DNA of 64,000 nucleotides from Prosopocoilus inquinatus. Taxonomy: Eukaryota > Arthropoda > Insecta > Coleoptera > Lucanidae. Within the stretch, counting starts at the first letter, position 1. The number at the start of each line of letters is the position of its first letter. The notes beneath the pieces were generated by a model. The model was given only the letters and a program-made list of their open reading frames with translations, was not told the DNA's origin and searched no databases. The translations under genes and the position numbers were made by a program. The stretch spans positions 1-64,000 of the forward strand of contig JAYKNF010000051.1 in assembly GCA_036172665.1 (NCBI GenBank), written 5' to 3'. Below are positions 1 to 10,519 of the stretch, one piece after another.

Positions 1-1504
1 TGAACGAAACAACACGCATTAGCGTTGTTCCTGTGATGTATCTAATCGATCCTTACTCATCTATCATGTTATTTGGCGTTTCGATGGACTCCAGTAACTT
101 AGATGTGAGATACGAAGTTCTCGGACCCAGCTGAAGCTAGAAATAGTTTTAAACGAAACAACACGCATTAGCGTTGTTCCTGTGCTGTATCTAATCGATC
201 CTTACTTATCTATCATGTTATTTGACATTTCGATGGACTCCAGTAACTCTGATGTGAGATACGACGTTTTCGGACGCAGCAGCAGCTGGAAATAGTTTTA
301 AACGAAACAACACATATTAGCGTTGTTCCTTTAATGTATCTAATCGATCCTTACTCATCTATCATGTTATTTGATGTTTGGACGGACTCCAGTAACTCTG
401 ATGTGAGATACAAAGTTATCGGACGCAGCAGAAGCTGGAAATAGTTTTGAACGAAACAACACGTATTAGCGTTGTTCCTGTGATGTATCTAAACGATCCT
501 TACTTATCTAACATGTTATTTGACGTTTGGATGGACTCCAGTAAGTCTGATGTGAGATACAAAGTTTTTGGACGCAGCAGGAGCTGGAAATAGTTTTAAA
601 CGAAACAACACGTATTAGCATTGTTCCTGTGCTGTATCTAATCGATACTTACTTATCTATCATGTTATTTGACGTTACGATGGACTCCAGTAACTCTGAT
701 GTGAGATACGAAGTTTTCGGACGCAGCAGAAGCTGGAAATAGTTTTAAACGAAACAACACGTATTAGCGTTGTTCCTGTGATGTATCTAATCGATCCTTA
801 CTCATCTATCATGTTATTTGACGTTTGGATGGACTCCAGTAACTCTGATGTGAGATACAAAGTTTTTGGACGCAGCAGAAGCTGGAAATAGTTTTGAACG
901 AAACAACACGTATTAACGTTGTTCCTGTGATGTATCTAATCGATCCTTACTTAGCTGCTATGTTATTTGACGTTTCGATAGACTCCAGTAACTCTAATGT
1001 GAGATACGAAATTTTCGGACGCAGCAGCAGCTGGAAATAGTTTGAAACGAAACAACACATATTAGCGTTGTTCCTGTGATGTATCTAATCGATCCTTACT
1101 CATCTATCATGTTATTTGACGTTTGGACGGGCTCCAGTAACTCTGATGAGAGATACAAAGTTCTCGGACGCGGTAGAAGCTGGAAATAATTTTGAACGAA
1201 ACAACACGTATTAGCGTTGTTCCTGTGATGTATCTAAACGATCCTTACTTATCTAACATGTTATTTGGCGTTACGATGGACTCCAGTAACTTAGATGTGA
1301 GATACGAAGTTCTCGGACGCAGCTGAAGCTAGAAATAGTTTTAAACGAAACAACACGCATTAGCGTTGTTCCTGTGCTGTATCTAATCGATCATTGCTTA
1401 TCTATCATGTTATTTGACGTTTCGATGGACTCCAGTAACTCTGATGTGAGATACGACATTTTCGGACGCAGCAGAAGCTGGAAATAGTTTTAAACAAAGC
1501 AAGA

Positions 1505-2019
1505 CGTATTAGCGTTGTTCCTGTGATATATCTAATCGATCCTTACTCATCTATCATGTTATTTGACGTTTGGACGGACTCCAGTAACCCTGATGTGAGA
1601 TACATAGTTATCGGACGGAGCAGAAGCTGGAAATAGTTTTGAACGAAACAACACGTATTAGAGTTGTTCCTGTGCTGTATCTAATCGATCCATACTCATC
1701 TATCATGCTATTTGACGTTTCGATGGACTCCAGTAACTCTGATGTGAGATACGACGTTTTCGGACGCAGCAGAAGCTGGAAATAGTTTTAAACGAAACAA
1801 CACGTATTAGCGTTGTTCCTGTGATGTATCTAATCTTCCTTACTCATCTATCATGTTATTTGACGTTTGGATGGACTCCAGTAACTCTGATGAGAGACAC
1901 AAAGATTTCGGACGCAGCAGAAGCTTTAAATAGTTTTGAACGAAACAACACGTATTAGCGTTGTTCCTGTGATGTATCTAAACGATCCTTACTTATCTAA
2001 CATGTTATTTGACGTTTGG
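1505..2019 (-). repeat. Segment duplicated 23 monomers later (at 4931-5445)
   Basis: This stretch of about 3.5 monomers matches 4931-5445 at a spacing of 3,426 bp, which is 23 monomers minus 1 base. Both copies carry the rare CTAATCTTCC one-base deletion (1831 and 5257) and the GATGAGAGACACAAAG variant. They differ by roughly ten substitutions, so this duplication looks older than those in the right arm. The second copy ends exactly where the satellite meets the minisatellite spacer. Confidence 0.8.
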
Positions 2020-2899
2020 ATGGACTCCAGTAAGTCTGAGGTGAGGTACAATGTTTTGGGACGCAGCAGGAGGTGGAAATAGTTTTAAACGAAACAACAC
2101 GTATTAGCGTTGTTCCTGTGCTGTATCTAATCGATCCTTACTTATCTATCATGTTATTTGACGTTTCGATGGACTAAAGTAACTTAGATGTGAGATACGA
2201 AGTTCTCGGACGCAGCTGAAGCTAGAAATAGTTTTAAACGAAACAACACGCATTAGCGTTGTTCCTGTGATGTATCTAATCGATCCTTACTTATCTATCA
2301 TGTTATTTGACGTTTGGATGGACTCCAGTAACCCTGACGTGAGATACGAAGTTCTCGGACGCAGCAGAAGCTGGAAATAGTTTTAAACGAAACAACACGC
2401 ATTAGCGTTGTTCCTGTGATGTATCTAATCGATCCTTACTCATCTATCATGTTATTTGACGTTTCGATGGACTCCAGTATCTCTAATGTGAGATACGAAA
2501 TTTTCGGACGCAGCAGAAGCTGGAAATAGTTTTAAACGAAACAACACGCATTAGCGTTGTCACTGTGATGTATCTAATCGATCCCTACTCATCTATCATG
2601 TTATTTGGCGTCTTGATGGACTCCAGTAACTTAGATGTGAGATACGAAGTTCTCGGACCCAGCTGAAGCTAGAAATAGTTTTAAACGAAACAACACGCAT
2701 TAGCGTTGTTCCTGTGCTGTATCTAATCGATCCTTACTTATCTATCATGTTATTTGACATTTCGATGGACTCCAGTAACTCTGATGTGAGATACGACGTT
2801 TTCGGACGCAGCGGCAGCTGGAAATAGTTTTAAACGAAACAACACGCATTAGCGTTGTTCCTGTGTAGTATCTAATCGATCCTTACTCATCTATCATGT

Positions 2900-3512
2900 T
2901 ATTTGACGTTTGGATGGACTCCAGTAACTCTGATGTGAGATACAAAGATTTCGGACGCAGCAGAAGCTGGAAATAGTTTTGAACGAAACAACACGTATTA
3001 GCGTTGTTCCTGTGATGTATCTAAACGATCCTTACTTACCTAACATGTTATTTGGCGTCTTGATGGACTCCAGTAACTTAGATGTGAGATACGAAGTTCT
3101 CGGACCCAGCTGAAGCTAGAAATAGTTTTAAACGAAACAACACATATTAGCGTTGTTCCTGTAATGTATCTAATCGATCCTTACTTAACTATCATGTTAT
3201 TTGACGTTTGGATGAACTCCAGTAACTCTGATGTGAGATACAAAGATTTCGGACGCAGCAGAAGCTGGAAATAGTTTTGAACGAAACAACACGTATTAGC
3301 GTTGTTCCTGTGATGTATCTAAACGATCCTTACTTACCTAACATGTTATTTGGCGTCTTGATGGACTCCAGTAACTTAGATGTGAGATACGAAGTTCTCG
3401 GACCCAGCTGAAGCTAGAAATAGTTTTAAACGAAACAACACATATTAGCGTTGTTCCTGTAATGTATCTAATCGATCCTTACTTAACTATCATGTTATTT
3501 GACGTTTGGACG
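2900..3512 (-). repeat. 298-bp dimer higher-order repeat, about 2 copies
   Basis: Sequence from about 2900 to 3214 reappears almost unchanged 298 bases (two monomers) downstream. Shared marks are CTTACCTAACATG (near 3033 and 3331), GGCGTCTTGATGG and CGGACCCAGCTGAAG. Adjacent monomers within the dimer are clearly different types, so the exchange unit was two monomers. Confidence 0.82.
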
Positions 3513-3566
3513 GACTCCAGTAACTCTGATGTGAGATACAAAGTTATCGGACGCAGCAGAAGCTGG

Positions 3567-4175
3567 AAATAGTTTTGAACGAAACAACACGTATTAGCGT
3601 TGTTCCTGTGCTGTATCTAATCGATCCTTACTCATCTATCATGTTATTTGGCGTTTCGATGGACTCCAGTAACTTAGATGTGAGATACGAAGTTCTCGGA
3701 CGCAGCTGAAGCTAGAAATAGTTTTAAACGAAACAACACGCATTAGCGTTGTTCCTGTGTAGTATCTAATCGATCCTTACTTATCTATCATGTTATTTGA
3801 CATTTCGATGGACTCCAGTAACTCTGATGTGAGATACGACGTTTTCGGACGCAGCGGCAGCTGGAAATAGTTTTGAACGAAACAACACGTATTAGCGTTG
3901 TTCCTGTGCTGTATCTAATCGATCCTTACTCATCTATCATGTTATTTGGCGTTTCGATGGACTCCAGTAACTTAGATGTGAGATACGAAGTTCTCGGACG
4001 CAGCTGAAGCTAGAAATAGTTTTAAACGAAACAACACGCATTAGCGTTGTTCCTGTGTAGTATCTAATCGATCCTTACTTATCTATCATGTTATTTGACA
4101 TTTCGATGGACTCCAGTAACTCTGATGTGAGATACGACGTTTTCGGACGCAGCGGCAGCTGGAAATAGTTTTAAA
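3567..4175 (-). repeat. Second 298-bp dimer higher-order repeat
   Basis: A different pair of monomer types is repeated at a 298-bp spacing: a CTGTATC / GGCGTTTCG / CAGCTGAAG type, then a TAGTATC / GACATTTCG / CAGCGGCAG type. The first begins near 3567 and its copy near 3865. The TAGTATC type occurs once more alone near 4205, as if a single monomer was added at the edge. Confidence 0.8.
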
Positions 4176-5445
4176 CGAAACAACACGCATTAGCGTTGTT
4201 CCTGTGTAGTATCTAATCGATCCTTACTTATCTATCATGTTATTTGACATTTCGATGGACTCCAGTAACTCTGATGTGAGATACGAAGTTCTCGGTCGCA
4301 GCAGAAGCTGGAAATAGTTTTAAACGAAACAACACGCATTAACGTTGTTCCTGTGATGTATCTGATCGATCCTTACTCATCTATCATGTTATTTGACGTT
4401 TCGATGGACTCCAGTAACTCTAATGTGAGATACGAAATTTTCGGACGCAGCAGAAGCTGGAAATAGTTTTAAACGAAACAACACGCATTAGCGTTGTTCC
4501 TGTGATGTATCTAATCGATCCTTACTCATCTATCATGTTATTTTACGTTTGGATGGACTCCAGTAACTCTGATGTGAGATACAAAGTTATCGGACGCAGC
4601 AGAAGCTGTAAATAGTTTTGAACGAAACAACACGTATTAGCGTTGTTCCTGTGCTGTATCTAATCGATCCTTACTCATATATCATGTTATTTGGCGTTTC
4701 GATGGACTCCAGTAACTCTGATGTGAGATACGACGTTTTCGGACGCAGCAGAAGCTGGAAATAATTTTAAACGAAACAACACGCATTAGCGTTGTTCCTG
4801 TGATGTATCTAATCGATCCTTACTCATCTATCATGTTATTTGACATTTCGATGGACTCCAGTAACTCTGATGTGATATACAACGTTTTCGGACGCAGCAG
4901 CAGCTGGAAATAGTTTTAAACGAAACAACACATATTAGCGTTGTTCCTGTGATGTATCTAATCGATCCTTACTCATCTATCATGTTATTTGACGTTTGGA
5001 CGGACTCCAGTAACCCTGATGTGAGATACAAAGTTATCGGACGCAGCAGAAGCTGGAAATAGTTTTGAACGAAACAACACGTATTAGCGTTGTTCCTGTG
5101 CTGTATCTAATCGATCCATACTTATCTATCATGTTATTTGACGTTTCGATGGACTCCAGTAACTCTGATGTGAGATACGACGTTTTCGGACGCAGCAGAA
5201 GCTGGAAATAGTTTTAAACGAAACAACACGTATTGGCGTTGTTCCTGTGATGTATCTAATCTTCCTTACTCATCTATCATGTTATTTGACGTTTGGATGG
5301 ACTCCAGTAACTCTGATGAGAGACACAAAGATTTCGGACGCAGCAGAAGCTGGAAATAGTTTTGAACGAAACAACACGTATTAGCGTTGTTCCTGTGATG
5401 TATCTAAACGATCCTTACTTATCTAACATGTTATTTGACGTTTGG

Positions 5446-5773
5446 GGAGGACTGTTTCATGTGCTGCGGAGCAATGTTTATGTGCTGCGGAGGACTAATT
5501 TGTGTGACGCGGAGGACTGTTTCATGTGCTGCGGAGCAATGTTTATGTGCTGCGGAGGATTGATTTATGTGCTGCGGACGGCGTATTTATGTGCTGCGGA
5601 GGATTAATTTATGTGCTGCGGAGGACTGTTTTATGTGTTGCGGAGGATTAGTTTATGTGCTGCGGAGGACTATTTCATGTGCTGCGGAGGATTAATTTAT
5701 GTGCTGCGGACGACGAATTTATGTGCTGCGGAGTACTGTTTTATGTGCTGCGGAGTAATAATTTATGTGCTGC
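5446..5773 (+). repeat. 22-bp minisatellite, 15 units, at the orientation switch
   Basis: Fifteen contiguous units, thirteen of 22 bp and two of 21 bp (5468-5488 and 5533-5553). Each starts GGAG or GGAC and ends in a variant of TTTATGTGCTGC. Units 1-2 (5446-5488) are repeated exactly as units 4-5 (5511-5553), giving a 65-bp sub-repeat. The middle of each unit (ACTG, ATTAA, GCGTA and similar) is variable, while ATGTGCTGCGG is nearly fixed. The sequence is unrelated to the 149-bp satellite apart from the short word GCTGCG. Because 22 is not a multiple of 3, reading frames cycle through it and stay open for 80-90 codons, which is not evidence for a gene. Confidence 0.95.
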
Positions 5774-5856
5774 GGAGCGAGTGGCGAGACGACGGCGGGT
5801 ACCGATGCCCGAACGGCAGCTCGCTATTTCAGACGAGGGCGAATTTCGTGCAATGC
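5774..5856. other. GC-rich unique island between minisatellite and satellite
   Basis: 83 bases that belong neither to the satellite nor to the 22-bp repeat, although the first bases (GGAGCGAG) could be the start of a sixteenth unit. It is visibly richer in G and C than anything else in the window (for example GACGACGGCGGGTACC). It is the only single-copy sequence I can find in 64 kb. I recognise no gene, promoter or mobile-element end in it. It may be a remnant of the DNA into which the arrays expanded. Confidence 0.75.
5776..5825. repeat. Small nested inverted repeat in the unique island
   Basis: AGCGAG (5776-5781) and CTCGCT (5820-5825) are exact reverse complements. Between them, CGGG (5796-5799) and CCCG (5808-5811) form an inner pair around an 8-base loop. 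The arms are short enough to occur by chance in GC-rich DNA, so a structural role is only a possibility. Confidence 0.35.
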
Positions 5857-5878
5857 GGACGGCTAATTTATGTGCTGC
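5857..5878 (+). repeat. Isolated 16th minisatellite unit
   Basis: A full-length 22-bp unit (GGACGGCTAATTTATG followed by TGCTGC). It is separated from the main block by the 83-bp island and followed by CGAGG, after which the satellite starts at about 5884. Its GGACG start matches units 7 and 13. Its position means either that the island was inserted into the minisatellite or that the minisatellite once extended across it. Confidence 0.85.
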
Positions 5879-5969
5879 CGAGGTTCTAGCATCAGCTGCG
5901 TCCGAGAACTTCGTATCTCACATCAAAGTTACTGGAGTCCATCGAAACGCCAAATAACATGATAGATGA

Positions 5970-6038
5970 GTAAGGATCGATTAGATACATCACAGGAACA
6001 ACGCTAATGCGTGTTGTTTCGTTTAAAACTATTTCCAG
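5970..6038 (+). other. Intron-like signal order within one monomer (example)
   Basis: GTAAGG (5970-5975) resembles a 5' splice site, GCTAAT (6003-6008) a branch point, and CTATTTCCAG (ending 6038) a 3' splice site. The enclosed 69 bases match the size of short insect introns, and the leftover 'exon' would be 80 bases. Nearly all forward monomers keep the order, though some alter one element (TTTCCATC in place of TTTCCAGC near 9900, for instance). This is pattern matching only. Such short signals arise easily and nothing here shows splicing. Confidence 0.25.
5995..6020 (+). repeat. Conserved dyad / hairpin in the monomer (example copy)
   Basis: GGAACAACGC and GTGTTGTTTC flank a six-base TAATGC (or TAATAC) centre. 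As forward-strand RNA the arms pair over ten positions, two of them G-U wobbles. On the opposite strand those two become A-C mismatches. Both arms are among the least variable parts of the monomer, whereas the loop is one of the most variable sites (AATACG, AATGCG, AATATG, AATAGG). It could be a protein-binding dyad or an RNA hairpin; function is unknown. Confidence 0.6.
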
Positions 6039-6754
6039 CTTCTGCTGCGTCCGAAAACGTCGTATCTCACATCAGAGCTACTGGAGTCCATCGAAACGCC
6101 AAATAACATGATATATGAGTAAGGATCGATTAGATACAGCACAGGAACAACGCTAATACGTGTTGTTTCGTTCAAAACTATTTACAGCTTCTGCTGCGTC
6201 CGATAACTTTGTATCTCACATCAGAGTTACTGGAGTCCGTCCAAATGTCAAATAATATGATAGATAAGCAAGGATCGATTAGATACATCACAGGAATAAC
6301 GATAATACGTGTTGTTTCGTTTAAAACTATTCCCAGCTTCAGCTGCGTCCGAGAACTTTGTATCTCACATCAGACTTACTGGAGTCCATCCAAACGTTAA
6401 ATAACATGTTAGATGAGTAAGGATCGATTAGATATATCACAGGAACAACGCTAATATGTGTTGTTTCGTTTAAAACTATTTCCAGCTTCTGCTGCGTCCG
6501 AAAACGTCGTATCTCACATCAGAGTTACTGGAGTCCATCGAAACGCCAAATAACATGATATATGAGTAAGGATCGATTAGATACAGCACAGGAACAACGC
6601 TAATACGTGTTGTTTCGTTCAAAACTATTTACAGCTTCTGCTGCGTCCGATAACTTTGTATCTCACATCAGAGTTACTGGAGTCCGTCCAAATGTCAAAT
6701 AATATGATAGATGAGCAAGGATCGATTAGATACATCACAGGAATAACGATAATA
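6010..6754 (+). repeat. 447-bp trimer higher-order repeat
   Basis: 6010-6307 matches 6457-6754 at a spacing of three monomers. Shared private marks are TTTACAGCTTCTG (near 6181 and 6628), CAAATGTCAAATAATATG, GAGCAAGG or AAGCAAGG, and GGAATAACGATAAT. A few substitutions separate the copies. The missing TAA in AAGCAAGG / GAGCAAGG explains why longer reading frames open here. Confidence 0.78.
6025..6173 (+). repeat. Reference satellite monomer (149 bp)
   Basis: One complete unit of the right arm, from AAAACTATTTCCAG to the base before the next AAAACTATTT at 6174. A typical monomer has about 59 G+C in 149 bases and ten CpGs. Most copies contain ATCGAT within GGATCGATTAG, so a ClaI ladder at 149-bp steps is expected, with gaps where the GATCGTTT subtype occurs. 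The length is close to the DNA wrapped in a nucleosome core, which is common among satellites; phasing is not shown by sequence. Confidence 0.93.
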
Positions 6755-9700
6755 TGTGTTGTTTCGTTTAAAACTATTTCCAGCTGCTGCTGCGTCCGAA
6801 AACGTCGTATCTCACATCAGAGCTACTGGAGTCTATCGAAACGCCAAATAACATGATAGATGAGTAAGGATCGATTAGATACATCACAGGAACAACGCTA
6901 ATACGTGTTGTTTCATTTAAAACTATTCCCAGCTTCAGGTGCGTCCGAGAACTTTGTATCTCACATCAGACTTACTGGAGTCCATCCAAACGTTAAATAA
7001 CATGTTAGATAAGTAAGGATCGATTAGATGCATCACAGGAACAACGCTAATACGTGTTGTTTCATTTAAAACTATTCCCAGCTTCTGCTGCGTCCGAGAA
7101 CTTCGTATCTCACGTCAGGGTTACTGGAGTCCATCCAAACGTCAAATAACATGATAGATAAGTAAGGATCGATTAGATGCATCACAGGAACAACGCTAAT
7201 GCGTGTTGTTTCGTTTAAAACTATTTCTAGCTTCAGCTGCGTCCGAGAACTTCGTATCTCACATCAAAGTTACTGGAGTCCATCGAAACGCCAAATAACA
7301 TGATAGATGAGTAAGGATCGATTAGATACATCACAGGAACAACGCTAATGCGTGTTGTTTCGTTTAAAACTATTTCCAGCTTCTGCTGCGTAAGAAAACG
7401 TCGTATCTCACATCAGAGCTACTGGAGTCCATCGAAACGCCAAATAACATGATATATGAGTAAAGATCGATTAGATACAGCACAGGAACAACGCTAATGC
7501 GTGTTGTTTCGTTTAAAACTATTTCCAGCTCCTGCTGCGTCCAAAAACTTTGTATCTCACATCAGACTTGCTGGAGTCCATCCAAACGTCAAATAACATG
7601 TTAGATAAGTAAGGATCGTTTAGATACATCACAGGAACAACGCTAATACGTGTTGCTTCGTTCAAAACTATTTCCAGTTTCTACTGCGTCCGAGAACTTT
7701 GTATCTCTCATCAGAGTTACTGGAGTCCGTCCGAACGTCAAATAACATGATAGATGAGTAAGGATCGATTAGATACATCACAGGAACAACGCTAATATGT
7801 GTTGTTTCGTTTGAAACTATTTCCAGCTGATGCTGCGTCCGAGAATTTCGTATCTCACTTTAGAGTTACTGGAGTCCATCGAAACGTCAAATAACATAGT
7901 AGATAAGTAAGGATCGATTAGATACATCACAGGAACAACGCTAATACGTGTTGTTTCGTTCAAAACTATTTCCAGCTTCTGCTGTGTCCAAAAACTTTGT
8001 ATCACACATCAGAGTTACTGGAGTCCATCGAAACGTCAAATAACATGATAGATAAGTAAGGATCAATTAGATACAGCACAGGAACAACGCTAATACGTGT
8101 TGTTTCGTTTAAAACTATTTCCAGCTCCTGCTGCGTCCAAAAACTTTGTATCTCACATCAGACTTACTGGAGTCCATTCAAACGTCAAATAACATATTAG
8201 ATAAGTAAGGATCGTTTAGATACATCACAGGAACAACGCTAATACATGTTGTTTCGTTCAAAACTATTTCCAGCTTCTACTGCGTCCGAGAACTTTGTAT
8301 CTCTCATCAGAGTTACTGGAGTCCGTCCAAACGTCAAATAACATGATAGATGAGTAAGGATCGATTAGATACATCACAGGAACAACGCTAATGCGTGTTG
8401 TTTCGTTTAAAACTATTTCCAGCTTCTGCTGCGTCCGAAAATTTCGTTTCTCACATTAGAGTTACTGGAGTCCATCGAAACGTCAAATAACATGATAGAT
8501 AAGTAAGGATCGATTAGATACAGCACAGGAACAACGCTAATTTGTGTTGTTTCGTTTAAAACTATTTCCAGCTTCTGCTGCGTCCGAAAACGTCGTATCT
8601 CACATCAGAGCTACTGGAGTCCATTGAAACGCCAAGTAACATGATATATGAGTAAGGATCGATTAGATACAGCACAGGAACAACGCTAATACGTGTTGTT
8701 TCGTTTAAAACTATTTCCAGCTCCTGCTGCGTCCAAAAACTTTGTATCTCACATCAGACTTACTGGAGTCCATCCAAACGTCAAATAACATGATAGATGA
8801 GTAAGGATCGATTAGATACATCACAGGAACAACGCTAATACGTGTTGCTTCGTTCAAAACTATTTCCAGTTTCTACTGCGTCCGAGAACTTTGTATCTCT
8901 CATCAGAGTTACTGGAGTCCGTCCGAACGTCAAATAACATGATAGATGAGTAAGGATCGATTAGATACATCACAGGAACAACGCTAATATGTGTTGTTTC
9001 GTTTAAAACTATTTCCAGCTGCTGCTGCGTTCGAGAATTTCGTATCTCACTTTAGAGTTACTGGAGTCCATCGAAACGTCAAATAACATAGTAGATAAGT
9101 AAGGATCGATTAGATACATCACACGAACAACGCTAATAGGTGTTGTTTCGTTCAAAACTATTTCCAGCTTCTGCTGCGTCCAAAAACTTTGTATCTCACA
9201 TCAGAGTTACTGGAGTCCATCCAAACGTCAAATAACATGATAGATGAGTAAGGATCGATTAGATACATCACAGGAACAATGCTAATACGTGTTGTTTCGT
9301 TTAAAACTATTTCCAGCTTCTGCTGCGTCCGAAAACGTCGTATCTCACATTAGAGTTACTGGAGTCCATCGAAACGTCAAATAACATAGTAGCTAAGTAA
9401 GGATCGATTAGATACATCACAGGAACAACGCTAATGCGTGTTGTTTCGTTTAAAACTATTTCCAGCTTCTGCTGCGTCCGAAAACGTCGTATCTCACATC
9501 AGAGCTACTGGAGTCCATCGAAACGCCAAATAACATGATAGATAAGTAAGGATCGATTAGATACAGCACAGGAACAACGCTAATACGTGTTGTTTCGTTT
9601 AAAACTATTTCCAGCTCCTGCTGCTTCCAAAAACTTTGTATCTCACATCAGACTTACTGGAGTCCATCCAAACTTTAAATTACATGTTAGATAAGTAAGG

Positions 9701-10519
9701 ATCGATTAAATACATCACAGGAACGACGCTAATACGTGTTGTTTCGTTTAAAACTATTTCCAGCTTCTGCTGCGTCCGAAAACGTCGTATCTCACATCAG
9801 ACTTACTGGAGTCCATCGAAACGTCAAATAACATGATAGATGAGTAAGGATCGATTAGATACATCACAGGAATGCGTGTTGTTTCGTTTAAAACTATTTC
9901 CATCTTCTGCTGCGTCCGAAAACGTCGTATCTCACATCAGAGCTACTGGAGTCCATCGAAACGCCAAATAACATGATAGATGAGTAAGGATCGATTAGAT
10001 ATATCACAGGAACAACGCTAATATGTGTTGTTTCGTTTAAAACTATTTCCAGCTGCTGCTGCGTCGGAAAATTTCGTATCTCACGTTAGAGTTACTGGAG
10101 TCCATCGAAACGTCAAATAACATAGTAGCTAAGTAAGGATCGATTAGATACATCACAGGAACAACGCTAATAGGTGTTGTTTCGTTCAAAACTATTTCCA
10201 GGTTCTGCTGCGTCCAAAAACTTTGTATCTCACATCAGAGTTACTGGAGTCCATCCAAACGTCAAATAACATGATAGATGAGTAAGGATCGATTAGATAT
10301 ATCACAGGAACAACGCCAATACGTGTTGCTTCGTTTAAAACTATTTCCAGCTTCTGCTGCGTCCGAAAACGTCGTAACTCACATTAGAGTTACTGGAGTC
10401 CATCGAAACGTCAAATAACATAGTCGCTAAGTAAGGATCGATTAGATACATCACAGGAACAACGCTAATGCGTGTTGTTTCGTTTAAAACTATTTCCAGC
10501 TTCTGCTGCGTCCGATAAC

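Larger units (their letters stand above)
1..5445 (-). repeat. 149-bp satellite array, left arm (reverse orientation)
   Basis: About 36.5 head-to-tail copies of a 149-bp monomer. The motif AACGAAACAACACG recurs at 3, 152, 301, 450 and onward every 149 bases to 5365. That last distance is 36 monomers minus 2 bases, explained by two monomers (near 1831 and 5257) in which CTAATCGATCC has become CTAATCTTCC. The orientation is the reverse complement of everything after 5884. Monomers differ at recurring positions, for example GACGTTTGG versus GACGTTTCG and CGCAGCAGAAG versus CGCAGCTGAAG. The arm holds no gene. The left window edge cuts through the array, so its true length is unknown. Seen directly; heterochromatic location is inferred. 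Confidence 0.97.

Noticed and set aside
5446..5773. CRISPR array
   Set aside because: The 22-bp units are directly adjacent with no spacers between them, and the setting is a eukaryotic satellite array.
5446..5883. Telomeric repeat or transposon remnant at the orientation switch
   Set aside because: No TTAGG/TTAGGG-like units, no terminal inverted repeats, target-site duplication, poly-A tail or coding remnant could be recognised.
5362..5957. Open frames of 81, 92 and 100 codons (5362-5607, 5611-5889, 5655-5957) over the minisatellite
   Set aside because: The 22-bp unit rarely contains a stop, so several overlapping frames stay open. The frames start or end in satellite sequence, overlap each other, and give a low-complexity Cys-rich peptide with no recognisable domain.
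6020..6040. CENP-B box in TTTCGTTTAAAACTATT
   Set aside because: It matches the TTCG, the central A and the first C of the mammalian core motif, but the GGG that follows is absent in every monomer checked. Too weak to call.
5970..6120. Forced nucleosome positioning by the 149-bp period
   Set aside because: The length is suggestive, but many satellites have periods in this range and I could not compute dinucleotide phasing; noted in the monomer entry only.
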